Positions 9,065 through 17,916 are shown, counted from the first letter of the stretch. The stretch: DNA of 64,000 nucleotides from JAPWJZ01 sp964575605 (GCA_964575605.1 CAZNRN010000009.1:1-64000), one strand, 5' to 3'. The notes: generated by a model from the letters alone, not told the origin. A program made the numbers and translations.

Positions 9065-10030
9065 TTAGTGAAAATATTTACGGATGGCAGGATTGGTGAC
9101 GACAGGTTCGACAGAACCCAGCGCACCGCCGAAGGCCGCGGCAATCGCGCCGAGGATGAGGGCGATCGCGCCCACCAGCGATGCCTTGGCCAGCGCCGTC
9201 ATGCCCTGATGTACTGAAGGCGCAACTGTTTCGCCTGCGGCGGGTTCGACGGCTGCAATGTCTGCCGCTTCTGTGCCGCGCAGCGTGGGAATGATGTCAT
9301 TGGCTGCAATCGCGGGCGTAGGCGTAGGCGTGGCAATCATGTCGATATTGGTGGAGCCATCGGGGTTGGAGCGGATGGTGCCTGTCGCGCCCGCAGGGTC
9401 GACAGCGCCCGCATAGGGCAGCGCCGCATTCGCCGTCGTCACCGGCAGCGATGGCGGATTTGCAGCCGCTACAGGTGCGCCTTTGCCCAGCGCAAGCTGG
9501 TCGAGGCTGGAAAGCAGCGTGTCTTTGGGTTGCGCAAGGCTGGCGAGCGTACCGAAGCTGCCGCTGGCAATAACCCCCGCGCCGCCCAGTGCCAGCCCCG
9601 CGATCACGACGACGGAGGCCGCCCAGGCGACCAGCCCGTGCCAGATGGCCGTGCCGTCTTTCGGATCGCCGCACATGCGGCCCGCGGCGATGCCGCCCGC
9701 AAAGGCCGCAAGGATGCCTGACGCAGCGCCCCAGAGCGCCGCAGTCCACGAGAACTGCCTGACGGTATCGGCCGTCACCGGCACATCGGAAACCGCCAGA
9801 ACGCCAAGGCCAAGGCCCAGCATGTTTAAAATCAGATGCACGGTCAGCGCGACAAAGACGCCGGCGGCAACGGCGCCCAGCGCCACGCGGTTGACGAGGA
9901 TGGTATGGATATCCTCGGCGCGGAAATCGTCTTCGGTTTTCAGGGGCGCGGGCGTGGGTGTTTCGGGCGGCGCGACATACTGGCCGAAATGGCGGGGCCT
10001 GCGCGGCGTGTCGGGTGTATGGATGGCCAT
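9065..10030 (-). CDS. Alphaproteobacterial membrane protein, paralogue of 147-1085
   Basis: A 321-aa integral membrane protein with an N-terminal cytosolic tail rich in Pro and Arg and then helices at about 50-75, 95-120, 130-160 and 285-305. A long Ala/Thr/Pro-rich stretch with no hydrophobic helix separates the last two. The first helix region (GVFVALTVHLILNMLGLGLGV) matches the GLG-type opening helix of the protein at 147-1085, so the two are paralogues facing each other about 8 kb apart. GGGAG seven bases before ATG 10030 supports the start. No catalytic residues are visible and the family has no assigned function that I can name with certainty. Confidence 0.72.
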   Translation of the reverse strand: MAIHTPDTPRRPRHFGQYVAPPETPTPAPLKTEDDFRAEDIHTILVNRVALGAVAAGVFVALTVHLILNMLGLGLGVLAVSDVPVTADTVRQFSWTAALWGAASGILAAFAGGIAAGRMCGDPKDGTAIWHGLVAWAASVVVIAGLALGGAGVIASGSFGTLASLAQPKDTLLSSLDQLALGKGAPVAAANPPSLPVTTANAALPYAGAVDPAGATGTIRSNPDGSTNIDMIATPTPTPAIAANDIIPTLRGTEAADIAAVEPAAGETVAPSVHQGMTALAKASLVGAIALILGAIAAAFGGALGSVEPVVTNPAIRKYFH

Positions 10031-10186
10031 GTCAAATCTCCCTTATGCTGAAGCCCTCTGCTGAATTGCCAACAGCATGCGGGCGGGATAGTTCCGGTTT
10101 TCCTAAAATGCAGGATAATTGCGCTTTCTTTTTTCCGGCACTTTTGGTCTGTTGTATCGTTGGCTGCCGAGCAGAGGAGAAATGCC

Positions 10187-10636
10187 ATGCCGAACACTGT
10201 TAAGTTGCACCGCGTGCTTATCGCGAAGCCCGAAAAAGTTTACCGCGCCTTTACCGAACCGGGCGCCATGGCGAAGTGGCTGCCGCCCAACGGCTTTTAC
10301 TGCACGGTGCAGCATGCAGATGTGAAAGTCGGCGGCAGCTATCATATGTCCTTCACCAATTTCACGACCGGCAAGGCGCAGGCCTTCGGCGGCACCTATC
10401 ACGAACTCGTGCCCGGTAAAAAACTACGCTACACCGACAAATTCGACGATGCGGGCCTGCCCGGCGAAATGCACGTGACAGTCACCTTTACCGAAACCGT
10501 CGTGGGCACGGAATTGAATATCACGCAGGAAGGCATCCCCGACGCCATTCCCGCCGCCGCCTGCTACCTGGGCTGGCAGGAATCGCTCGTCAACCTCAAG
10601 AACCTGGTCGAGCCGGAAATCCCGGACAATATGTGA
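10187..10636 (+). CDS. SRPBCC / AHSA1-type START-like domain protein
   Basis: A 149-aa protein matching the Activator-of-Hsp90-ATPase-1-like branch of the SRPBCC fold. The N-terminus is VKLHRVLIAKPEKVYRAFTEPGAMAKWLPP, with the conserved W-L-P after the first helix. Then come a GGSYHMSF strand and the Y-x-E-L-V-P-G-K-x-L-x-Y-T motif, with a C-terminal helix beginning CYLGWQESLVNL. These small proteins bind hydrophobic ligands or act in stress responses; the ligand is unknown. The start MPNTVK at 10187 has GAGGAG upstream; the frame continues to a TTG at 10160 but without a matching site. Confidence 0.85.
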   Translation: MPNTVKLHRVLIAKPEKVYRAFTEPGAMAKWLPPNGFYCTVQHADVKVGGSYHMSFTNFTTGKAQAFGGTYHELVPGKKLRYTDKFDDAGLPGEMHVTVTFTETVVGTELNITQEGIPDAIPAAACYLGWQESLVNLKNLVEPEIPDNM

Positions 10637-10721
10637 GCCTTTCGCATCTCGGAACCCCTCGGCCGCCTGTTGATTGGTGTTAAGAGGTAACAGGCGCGGC
10701 GTAAAGCCGCGATGGGGTGTC

Positions 10722-11420
10722 ATGATGCTTATGGAGCACAAGACAAAATCGACCGCAAAAGTAACCGCCGTGCGTATTCCCGCGGGCGGCATGGTGCTGG
10801 ACGCCGACCTCGCCATTCCTGAAAACGCGCAGGCCATCATCGTCTTTGCGCACGGCAGCGGCAGCGGAAGGCACAGCCCGCGCAACCGCTATGTCGCGGA
10901 AATTCTGAACCGCCGCGGCTTTGCGACATTGATGGCCGATTTGCTGACCGAGGACGAAGAACTCGCCGACAACATGACGCGCCGTTTGCGGTTCGACATT
11001 TCGCTGCTGGCGGGGCGCCTTGGCAGCATCATCGGCTGGCTTGCGCTGAATGACAGCACCAAAAACCTCGGTATCGGGTTGTTCGGCGCCAGCACGGGCG
11101 CGGGCGCCGCCTTGATTGCTGCTGCGAAACAGCCGGGGCGCGTCAGGGCCGTGGTGTCGCGCGGCGGGCGGCCTGATTTGGCAGGCGAATATCTTGGCAA
11201 TGTCATGGCGCCGACACTGCTGATTGTCGGCAGCCTCGATACCGGCGTCATCCTGCTCAACGAAGACGCCCTCTCCCACCTTGTCGCTCCCGCCAGCATG
11301 GAGATTGTGGACGGCGCGACGCATCTGTTCGAGGAACGCGGCACGCTTGACCAGGTGGCGGAACTGGCCGCGCGCTGGTTCGAAAAATACAGGGGAAAAG
11401 ACCATGGCCACGGCGTTTAA
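10722..11420 (+). CDS. Alpha/beta hydrolase, dienelactone hydrolase-like
   Basis: A 232-aa alpha/beta-hydrolase. It shows IIVFAHGSGSGRHSPRN (oxyanion-hole HGSGS), a nucleophile-elbow region at GLFGASTGAGAAL (Ser in G-A-S-T-G), an Asp candidate in GSLDTGV and a His in DGATHLFEE. This is the dienelactone hydrolase-like subset that sits next to or is fused with phosphoribosyltransferases. Its stop overlaps the start of the following phosphoribosyltransferase by 17 bases, so the two are translationally coupled and likely act together. Start ATG 10722 follows GGGG at 10714; ATG 10725 and 10731 are alternatives. Substrate unknown. Confidence 0.82.
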   Translation: MMLMEHKTKSTAKVTAVRIPAGGMVLDADLAIPENAQAIIVFAHGSGSGRHSPRNRYVAEILNRRGFATLMADLLTEDEELADNMTRRLRFDISLLAGRLGSIIGWLALNDSTKNLGIGLFGASTGAGAALIAAAKQPGRVRAVVSRGGRPDLAGEYLGNVMAPTLLIVGSLDTGVILLNEDALSHLVAPASMEIVDGATHLFEERGTLDQVAELAARWFEKYRGKDHGHGV

Positions 11421-12096
11421 AAAATTCACCGACCGGACGGCAGCCGGAAAAGCGCTGGCGGAGGCGCTTGCCGCCTATCGCGGGAAAACCGATACCCTTC
11501 TGCTTGCCCTGCCGCGCGGCGGCGTGCCCGTCGCACGTGAAATCGCGGATGCTCTCGGCCTGCCGATGGATATATGGCTGGTGCGCAAGCTGGGCGTGCC
11601 GGGGCATGAAGAACTGGCCTTCGGCGCTATCGCGGGCAATGACGTCATGGTGCGGAACGAAGAAATCATCTTCCACTATAAACTCGATTCAGCGGCCATC
11701 GAGGCTGTGACGGCTGCCGAACGCGCCGAGATTGCAAGGCGTAACGAGCTATACCGCGATGGCAGGCCTGCCCCTGACGTAGCCGCCAAGACTGTGATTG
11801 TCGTCGACGACGGGCTTGCGACAGGTGCGACGATGCGCGCTGCAATCGCTTCGCTGCGCGCCGCGCATGCGGGCAAAATAATCGCCGCCGCACCCGTGGG
11901 CGCGCTCGCCAGCTGCGAAGAAATACGCAAGGACGCCGACGACGTGATTTGCCTTGCCACACCCGAGCCCTTCTACGGCGTCGGCCAGTGGTACGAAGCT
12001 TTCCCCGAAGTCACCGATGACGAGGTCTGTGAGTGCCTTGCGGCGGATGCCGCCGGATTACGGAACAAGAACACCGGCCAGGGGATTAGCGGATAG
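11404..12096 (+). CDS. Phosphoribosyltransferase family protein
   Basis: A 230-aa type I phosphoribosyltransferase fold. The PRPP-binding loop is seen as VIVVDDGLATGATM, and the N-terminal part has the LLALPRGGVPVA and LVRKLGVPGHEELAFGAI motifs. This family (COG1926-like) is common beside a dienelactone hydrolase-like gene, as here. Start ATG 11404 lies inside the end of the hydrolase gene, with AGGGG eight bases before. The base it transfers to or from is not known; the family is unlikely to be a standard purine or pyrimidine salvage enzyme. Confidence 0.85.
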   Translation: MATAFKKFTDRTAAGKALAEALAAYRGKTDTLLLALPRGGVPVAREIADALGLPMDIWLVRKLGVPGHEELAFGAIAGNDVMVRNEEIIFHYKLDSAAIEAVTAAERAEIARRNELYRDGRPAPDVAAKTVIVVDDGLATGATMRAAIASLRAAHAGKIIAAAPVGALASCEEIRKDADDVICLATPEPFYGVGQWYEAFPEVTDDEVCECLAADAAGLRNKNTGQGISG

Positions 12097-12178
12097 AGTT
12101 TTTTTAAAAGCCGCGGGCACAGGAAAGCCGCAGGAGCAGGTTTTCCTCTGGAACATTTAGCCTGAAAAGGGCCGTGCC

Positions 12179-12340
12179 ATGGGTATAATCAACCAAAACA
12201 ATGATAAATCGCGCAACGCGCTGGCGCTGCAGCTGGGCGAGGAAGCGGCGGATTACCTGACATCGCTGCGCAGCCTGTTTAACGACCTTGCCGATCCCCA
12301 ACTGGCGCGTCTTGTACGCCGCATGACAGCGCTGAATTAG
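12179..12340 (+). CDS. 53-aa hypothetical protein
   Basis: A 53-codon frame from ATG 12179 to TAG 12338-12340, preceded by AAGGG with about seven-base spacing. The product is mostly predicted helix (ALALQLGEEAADYLTSLRSL) with a Leu/Arg-rich end. Codon use looks like its GC-rich neighbours. I do not recognise it. Confidence 0.5.
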   Translation: MGIINQNNDKSRNALALQLGEEAADYLTSLRSLFNDLADPQLARLVRRMTALN

Positions 12341-12458
12341 GCATCACTTCAATTTCGCTAAAATACTATCTAAATGTCATTGAAATCCCACGCATAATTA
12401 AGCGTCCCTTTAAATGATTCTGCTAGTCTGGAATCGTACACTTGAAGGGCTACCCCAC

Positions 12459-12968
12459 ATGTTATCGACCTCTACAAACCGCCAGCATGGCGGCGCGCGC
12501 CGGGAAGGCGCCGCGCTGTCGAAGGAATATATCCGCCACCTGACCATCGCCAGCGCGCTTGCGCTGCCCACGCTGATCGCCGTCTTCGACCTGATGGACA
12601 GGCGCGGAGACTGGTCGATGCCGGGCGTCTGGACGATGGCGCTGGTGGTTATCGGCGCGGGCGATTTCATCGCCGCCGTCGGCCTCGAACCGTTCCGTAG
12701 AAAACTGGGCGACCTGACACTGCCCATGCTGCTGCTGGCGCCCGGCATGGTGTTACTGTTCACGCTGACCTATGGCATCAACCGTTTCGTCGCGGATATC
12801 GGTTATGGCTGGCTTTACCCCGCCGTGCTCGTGATGCTGGCCAGCTTCGCGGTCGCGCTGTACATGGAGCGCAACACGGCGCTGAAAGCGACGCTCGCCT
12901 TCAACGCGGTCGCGCTGGCACTCTTGTGGAACCTTGCCTATTCGGACAGGTTCGTTTTGCCGTTCTGA
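12459..12968 (+). CDS. Four-helix membrane protein, paralogue of 13678-14178
   Basis: A 169-aa integral membrane protein with hydrophobic segments at about 28-45, 58-75, 92-112 and 118-160. It aligns end to end with the 166-aa protein at 13678-14178: both have an L-E-x-[FY]-R-x-[KR]-L-G motif after helix 2, an N-R-F motif, and the same C-terminus -LPF. GAAGGG nine bases before ATG 12459 supports the start. Family and function are not recognised; no metal or catalytic motif is apparent. The two copies flank a small ORF and a lipoprotein, suggesting local duplication. Confidence 0.7.
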   Translation: MLSTSTNRQHGGARREGAALSKEYIRHLTIASALALPTLIAVFDLMDRRGDWSMPGVWTMALVVIGAGDFIAAVGLEPFRRKLGDLTLPMLLLAPGMVLLFTLTYGINRFVADIGYGWLYPAVLVMLASFAVALYMERNTALKATLAFNAVALALLWNLAYSDRFVLPF

Positions 12969-12977
12969 AGTAAGGGA

Positions 12978-13175
12978 TTACCAGCTGTCGCCGCGGAAGG
13001 CGGTATCGTGGCCGTCATATTTGGTGGGCTGGAGGCCGAGGCCTTTTTCGCGCGGCGGCGAGGCGTCTTCATAGTAGTGCGCGGCAGCGTCGGAGGAAGC
13101 GGGATCGGGCAGCCATGCCGCGATGGCGAAACTGCGCGCAAAGGCGCCGAGGCGTGATCTCCATGAAGTAGCCAA
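12978..13175 (-). CDS. 65-aa hypothetical protein, TTG start or frameshifted
   Basis: The frame begins at a TTG at 13175 with GGAGA upstream, and ends in EKGLGLQPTKYDGHDTAFR-type residues with a terminal GDSW. A different frame just upstream opens with ATG (MTTEILIGYF..., near 13194) and runs into this one, so a one-base indel in either the genome or the assembly could have split a slightly longer protein. Codon use is host-like. No family recognised. Confidence 0.4.
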   Translation of the reverse strand: MATSWRSRLGAFARSFAIAAWLPDPASSDAAAHYYEDASPPREKGLGLQPTKYDGHDTAFRGDSW

Positions 13176-13222
13176 TCAAAATCTCCGTCGTCATTTCCTT
13201 ATTTTACCATGAAATAACGGCG

Positions 13223-13256
13223 AAAGGGGATTACGTCAACAAGGTAATCCCCTTTT
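13223..13256 (-). terminator. Hairpin terminator after lipoprotein gene
   Basis: A perfect 12-bp inverted repeat (AAAGGGGATTAC / GTAATCCCCTTT) with a nine-base loop lies just downstream of the 13281-13550 stop codon on the minus strand. Its T-tail is short (three T), so it may be weak. Confidence 0.5.
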
Positions 13257-13280
13257 GAAATATTCTGTCGTTAACCTGGA

Positions 13281-13550
13281 TTAACGCGTACGAATAGTCG
13301 CGCCCTTGGCGAAGGGGCCCCAGCTGGAGCAGACGACGCCTTCGACCGGTTTGCCGTTGGGGTTGGTCGCCTTGAATTTCGTCGTGAAATCATCATCCTC
13401 GCCACAGCCGTAGAAACCGGCGCCTTCGATCTGGATGTTGGTATAGCCCGCGTCGTCCAGCGCTTTGGTCGCCTTGGGGGCGTCGGAGCAGCCGGTTAAA
13501 CCTGCGGCAAAGGCCACCACGGCCGCTGCTTTCAAAAGACCTTTTTTCAT
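13281..13550 (-). CDS. Small lipoprotein
   Basis: An 89-aa protein with a lipoprotein signal: MKKGLLKAAAVVAFAAGLTGC, giving a lipidated Cys at residue 21. The mature part contains a D-A-G-Y-T-N-I motif, then FYGCGEDDDFTTKFKA and a G-V-V-C-S-S-W-G ending, so there are two further cysteines that could form a disulfide. Similar small lipoproteins with a 'GC.EDD.F.T.F.A...G..V.G.VC' pattern occur in many proteobacteria with no known function. ATG 13550 has AGAGG seven bases ahead. A promoter is visible at 13598-13626. Confidence 0.75.
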   Translation of the reverse strand: MKKGLLKAAAVVAFAAGLTGCSDAPKATKALDDAGYTNIQIEGAGFYGCGEDDDFTTKFKATNPNGKPVEGVVCSSWGPFAKGATIRTR

Positions 13551-13597
13551 GAACACACCTCTTTGGGGATTTTTATTGTTTAAAACCAGTTCGCAGC

Positions 13598-13626
13598 ACT
13601 ATATGAAGCTTTATGTATTATGTCAA
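13598..13626 (-). promoter_or_regulatory. Sigma-70-type promoter for 13281-13550
   Basis: Read on the minus strand: TTGACA, 17 bases, TATAGT. The bases after the -35 continue as TAATA, a feature shared with other promoters in this window. Confidence 0.6.
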
Positions 13627-13677
13627 ATGAAAATCCCACCACCTTGATTTAATGCTGCAATATTATAGGGTTAAAAT

Positions 13678-14178
13678 ATGGCTCCCGACGACAAAACACC
13701 CCCGCCCGAACCCATGCGCGACCTTTCCAGCGCCGAGCTGGTGAAGTCATATGTCGTCAGCCTTGGCATTTCGCTGCCCTCGCTTGCGCTTACCATTTAC
13801 TTCACGCAGTTCCGCGTCGACTGGTGGTCGCCACAGGTAGTGCTGTCGATGGTGCTGTTCGTGTCGATCATCAACTTCATCGCGCTGGTGACGCTGGAGG
13901 AATACCGCTCCCGCCTCGGCTCCTTTACGATTCCTGTATTGCTGGCTGCCTGCGGGCTGATTTTATTGTTCGCGCTGATCGGCGGCGTGAACCGTTTTTA
14001 TCCGGGCGTGGGTTACCACTGGCTGTTCCCTATCGTCGCGCTGGTGATCGTTTTCAAATACCTGGCGATGTTCAAGGAAAAGAATCTGGCGCTGAAATTC
14101 TACCTCGCCATCAACATCATCGCGCTGGCGGCTTTGTGGGGCTTGGGGAAATCCGACCAGCTTGCGCTGCCGTTCTGA
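13678..14178 (+). CDS. Four-helix membrane protein, paralogue of 12459-12968
   Basis: A 166-aa integral membrane protein with four to five hydrophobic segments (about 22-40, 52-72, 85-105, 110-130, 135-155). The N-terminus is Pro/Asp-rich. It shares the L-E-E-Y-R-S-R-L-G-S motif, the N-R-F motif and the -LPF C-terminus with the protein at 12459-12968, so it is a divergent duplicate. ATG 13678 lies about 50 bases after the opposite-facing promoter region. The gene ends two bases before the convergent methyltransferase gene. Function unknown. Confidence 0.7.
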   Translation: MAPDDKTPPPEPMRDLSSAELVKSYVVSLGISLPSLALTIYFTQFRVDWWSPQVVLSMVLFVSIINFIALVTLEEYRSRLGSFTIPVLLAACGLILLFALIGGVNRFYPGVGYHWLFPIVALVIVFKYLAMFKEKNLALKFYLAINIIALAALWGLGKSDQLALPF

Positions 14179-14181
14179 TTT

Positions 14182-14973
14182 CTAAAGCGGCTCGAGGATA
14201 TGCGCATCAATCCGGTGCAGCACGGTGAATTTTTCCGGTGCGGTCTGGGTCAGCATCTGCATCAGCGCTGAATCGAAACCCTTCAACTGTTCGGGGCCCA
14301 GCGAAGGCCCGATGGCGCGGCAGGCGCGGATGCGGCCGCACCAGCTTTCCCGCGTGTAAGGGATGGGCTCGTCATAGCAGAAGAAACCGCGCAGGCGGAA
14401 CTGGCCTTCCGCCCATTCGGGCATCGGCGTGACGTTGCCGTTCCAGCTGTGGCCCGTCCAGTCGGGATTGTGGATGCGGATCATGTCTTCCGTCGCCTGC
14501 GCGATGGGGTCGACCTGCGGCAGCCACGAGCAATGCGAGGTCACAAGCAAACCGCCCGGTTTCAGCACCCACAGCACCTGCCGCACGGCAGCGTCGAACT
14601 GGAAGTAAAGCCAGCACTGGTTGGCGGTGACAACATCGAAAGCGCCCTTGTCGAAGGTCAGGCGTTCGGCGACGCCGATGCGGAAGTCGATGTCGAGGCG
14701 CATGTCGGCGGCCTGCTTCTTCGCCTCGGCAATCTGGCCGGGGGAAATATCGATGCCCGTCACGGTCGCGCCGCGGTGCGCATAGCGCATGGCCATGACG
14801 CCGGTGCCGGTGCCGAGGTCGAGCATGGTCTGGCCGGGCAGGCCGACCTTGAACGCGCGCATGAGTTCGAAAAAGCTGTCGGGCTGGCCGATGCGGTATT
14901 TGGCGTAGTCGGGCGACACGCGGCCCCAGTCGAAGGCCGCACCCGGTTGGTCTGTCGCGCTGATGCCTTGCAT
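14182..14973 (-). CDS. SAM-dependent class I methyltransferase
   Basis: A 263-aa protein of the UbiE/Methyltransf_11 type. SAM-binding motif I is MLDLGTGTGVMA (about 51-62), an acidic residue follows strand 2 (VTGIDISPGQI), and motif post-II is FDVVTANQCWLYF. The N-terminal FDWGRVSPDYAKYRIGQPDSFF is characteristic of small-molecule methyltransferases. The C-terminal third (GFFCYDEPIPYTRESWCGR) probably binds the acceptor. The substrate is not evident from sequence or neighbours. GGGGGAAAA lies just before ATG 14973. Confidence 0.82.
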   Translation of the reverse strand: MQGISATDQPGAAFDWGRVSPDYAKYRIGQPDSFFELMRAFKVGLPGQTMLDLGTGTGVMAMRYAHRGATVTGIDISPGQIAEAKKQAADMRLDIDFRIGVAERLTFDKGAFDVVTANQCWLYFQFDAAVRQVLWVLKPGGLLVTSHCSWLPQVDPIAQATEDMIRIHNPDWTGHSWNGNVTPMPEWAEGQFRLRGFFCYDEPIPYTRESWCGRIRACRAIGPSLGPEQLKGFDSALMQMLTQTAPEKFTVLHRIDAHILEPL

Positions 14974-14997
14974 TTTTCCCCCGTTAACACATCAAAA

Positions 14998-15024
14998 ATT
15001 ATACACCGCAAGCCCTTATGTCAA
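14998..15024 (-). promoter_or_regulatory. Probable promoter for the methyltransferase gene
   Basis: On the minus strand, TTGACA (followed by TAA) and TATAAT are separated by 15 bases. Both hexamers are perfect but the spacing is short. Confidence 0.4.
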
Positions 15025-15111
15025 CGTTATAAGGCTGGACTCGGCATACGATTCGGCGGCATATTTTCCATCATGAAGTTCAGCACATATGTATTGAAAA
15101 GGGCGGCGCCC

Positions 15112-17916
15112 ATGGCACAGCAAGACCGTGACAACGAGCTATTCCTGATCGACGGCTCCGGCTTTATTTTCCGCGCCTATCACGCCCTGCCGCCGCTGTC
15201 GCGCCCCGACGGCACGCCGGTCAACGCCGTACTGGGGTTCACGAATATGCTGGTGAAGCTGATCACCGAAATGCATGTGCCCTCGATTGCCGTCATCTTC
15301 GACGCCAAGCGCAAGAACTTCCGCAACGAGATTTACGCCGAATACAAGGCCAACCGCGAAGACCCGCCCGACGACCTGAAGCCGCAGTTCAGCATCATCC
15401 GCGAGGCGACCGAGGCTTTCTCCATCCCCGCCATCGAAATGGAAGGGTTTGAAGCCGACGACCTTATCGCCACCTATGCCCGCCTTGCGCATGAACAGGG
15501 CCGCCCCGTCGCGATTGTTTCATCCGATAAAGACCTGATGCAGCTGATCCGCCCCGGCGTGCGCATGATCGACCCGATGAAGTACAAGGACATCGGCGAG
15601 GCCGAAGTGCTGGAAAAATTCGGCGTGCCGCCGCACAAGGTGGTGGACGTGCAGGCGCTGGCGGGCGATAGCGTCGACAATGTGCCGGGCGTGCCCGGCA
15701 TCGGCGTCAAGACCGCAGCGCAGCTGATCAACGAATACGGCGACCTTGAAACCCTGCTGGCACGTGCCGGCGAAATCAAGCAGCCCAAGCGCCGCGAAGC
15801 GCTGACGATGAATGCCGAGGCCGCGCGCGTGTCGAAGAAACTGGTCGCGCTCGACCATCATGTGAATGTCGCCGTCGGCATCGATGATTTGAAAATCCGC
15901 GTGCCGGACAAAGGCAAGCTTTTCGCCTTCCTGCAAACGCAGGGCTTCCGTACTGTGCTGGCGCGCATGGAAAAACAGTTCGGCGCGCCCGTCGCCAACG
16001 ACGTATCGCCCATCGTGCTGAGCGGCATGCCCGCCACCACGGGCGCGGAGCCGAAGCAGGAACGCGGATACGAGCTGATACAGGACGAAGCGGCGCTGAA
16101 ACGCTGGATCGACATGGCGCTTGACGCCGGTACCGTCGCCATCGACACCGAAACGACGGACCTGACGCCCTCCAAGGCGAAGCTGGTGGGCATTTCGATG
16201 TCGACCGCCAAGGGCAACGGCTGCTACATCCCGCTGCAGCACCGCGACCCCAAGGGCTATTCCGAAAGCTTTGATTTCACCATGGCCGAGAAAAAGGCCG
16301 ATGCGCCGGAACTCAAACAGATTTCCGTCGTCAAGGCGATGGACATGCTGAAACCGCTGCTGGAAGACCCGGGCGTGCTGAAAATCGGCCATAACATCAA
16401 ATACGACATGCAGATGTTCATGCAGTACGGCATCACCGTCGCCCCCATCGACGACACGATGCTGATGTCTTTCGTGCTGGATGGCGCGCTGCACGGCCAC
16501 GGCATGGATGAATTGTCCGAACTGCTGCTGAACCACAAGACCATCGCCTATAACGAGGTCACCGGCAGCGGCAAGAACCAGGTGACCTTCGACCTCGTCC
16601 CGCTGGACAAGGCGCTGGGTTATGCGGCGGAAGACGCCGACGTCACGCGCCAGTTCGAATTCATCCTCAAGCCCCGCCTGCCGCAGGAAGGCATGGCGAC
16701 GCTCTATGAAACGGTCGAGCGCCCCCTTGTGCCCATCATCGCCGAAATGGAATTCACCGGCGTGAAGGTGGATACGAACGTGCTGCGCAAACTGTCGAAC
16801 GATTTTGCGAAGAAAATCGTCGAGCTTGAAACCGACATCCACAAGATTACCGGCCATAGCTTTAACATCGGCTCCCCCAAGCAGCTGGGCGACGTGCTGT
16901 TCGGCCAGATGGGCTTGCCGGGCGGCAGCAAGACGAAAACCGGCGCATGGTCGACCGGTGCGGATGTGCTGGAAGAATTGTCCGACCATCCGGTCGTCGC
17001 CAAAATTCTTGAATGGCGCGGATTGTCGAAGCTGAAAAGCACCTATGCAGACACCCTGCCCGAAAGCATCAACCCCCGCACGGGGCGTGTGCATACGTCA
17101 TATCATATGACGGGCGCGAATACGGGGCGTCTCGCATCCAGCGACCCCAACCTGCAGAATATCCCGATCAAGACCGAGGACGGGCGGAAAATCCGCGCGG
17201 CCTTTATCCCCGAAGACGGCTATGAATTTTTATCCGTCGACTATTCACAGGTCGAATTGCGCCTTGCGGCGGAACTGGCCGATGTGAAAGCGCTGAAACA
17301 AGCCTTCCACGACGGCATCGACATTCACGCGGCGACGGCCAGCCAGGTTTTCGGCGTACCGCTCGAGCAGATGACGCCCGATATCCGCCGCAACGCCAAG
17401 GCCATCAACTTCGGCATTATCTACGGCATCTCGGGCTTCGGCCTCGCGAAACAGCTGGGCATCCCCCAGGGCGAAGCCGCGAATTACATCAAGCAATACA
17501 TGGCGCGCTTCCCCGAGCTGAAAACCTACATGGACGCGCAAAAGGAATATGCGCGCGCGCATGGCTTCGTGAAAACCTATTACGGCCGCAAAGTCTACCT
17601 GCGCGGCATCAACGACAAGAACCCCGCGATGCGCGGCTTTGCCGAGCGGCAGGCCATCAACGCGCCCCTGCAGGGCACCGCCGCCGACATCATGAAACGC
17701 GCCATGATTGCCCTTGCCCCCGCGCTGAAGGACGCAAAACTCGGCGCGCGCATGCTGCTACAAGTGCATGACGAATTGCTTTTCGAAGTGCCCGTGGCCG
17801 AGAAAGAGGCGACGCTGAAACTGGTCAAGCACGTCATGGAAAGCGCAGGCCCCGGCCTCGGCGTACCCCTGCTGGTCGATGCCGGCTGGGGCATGAACTG
17901 GGCGGAAGCGCATTAA
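15112..17916 (+). CDS. polA: DNA polymerase I
   Basis: A 934-aa family A polymerase with all three domains. The 5'-3' exonuclease domain starts at FLIDGSGFIFRAYHALPP and includes the Asp-rich EGFEADDLIATYA and SSDKDLMQL motifs. The 3'-5' exonuclease domain has AIDTETTDL, so its Asp/Glu metal ligands are present and it should proofread. The polymerase domain has motif A SVDYSQVELRLAAELA, motif B RRNAKAINFGIIYG and motif C LLQVHDELLFE. It repairs gaps and removes Okazaki primers. Start ATG 15112 is preceded by AAGGG with eight-base spacing; an in-frame ATG at 15073 has a poorer site. It is monocistronic. Confidence 0.97.
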   Translation: MAQQDRDNELFLIDGSGFIFRAYHALPPLSRPDGTPVNAVLGFTNMLVKLITEMHVPSIAVIFDAKRKNFRNEIYAEYKANREDPPDDLKPQFSIIREATEAFSIPAIEMEGFEADDLIATYARLAHEQGRPVAIVSSDKDLMQLIRPGVRMIDPMKYKDIGEAEVLEKFGVPPHKVVDVQALAGDSVDNVPGVPGIGVKTAAQLINEYGDLETLLARAGEIKQPKRREALTMNAEAARVSKKLVALDHHVNVAVGIDDLKIRVPDKGKLFAFLQTQGFRTVLARMEKQFGAPVANDVSPIVLSGMPATTGAEPKQERGYELIQDEAALKRWIDMALDAGTVAIDTETTDLTPSKAKLVGISMSTAKGNGCYIPLQHRDPKGYSESFDFTMAEKKADAPELKQISVVKAMDMLKPLLEDPGVLKIGHNIKYDMQMFMQYGITVAPIDDTMLMSFVLDGALHGHGMDELSELLLNHKTIAYNEVTGSGKNQVTFDLVPLDKALGYAAEDADVTRQFEFILKPRLPQEGMATLYETVERPLVPIIAEMEFTGVKVDTNVLRKLSNDFAKKIVELETDIHKITGHSFNIGSPKQLGDVLFGQMGLPGGSKTKTGAWSTGADVLEELSDHPVVAKILEWRGLSKLKSTYADTLPESINPRTGRVHTSYHMTGANTGRLASSDPNLQNIPIKTEDGRKIRAAFIPEDGYEFLSVDYSQVELRLAAELADVKALKQAFHDGIDIHAATASQVFGVPLEQMTPDIRRNAKAINFGIIYGISGFGLAKQLGIPQGEAANYIKQYMARFPELKTYMDAQKEYARAHGFVKTYYGRKVYLRGINDKNPAMRGFAERQAINAPLQGTAADIMKRAMIALAPALKDAKLGARMLLQVHDELLFEVPVAEKEATLKLVKHVMESAGPGLGVPLLVDAGWGMNWAEAH

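Noticed and set aside
15520..17094. 524-codon minus-strand frame
   Set aside because: Antisense shadow of polA, with His/Arg/Asp-rich composition and no domains.
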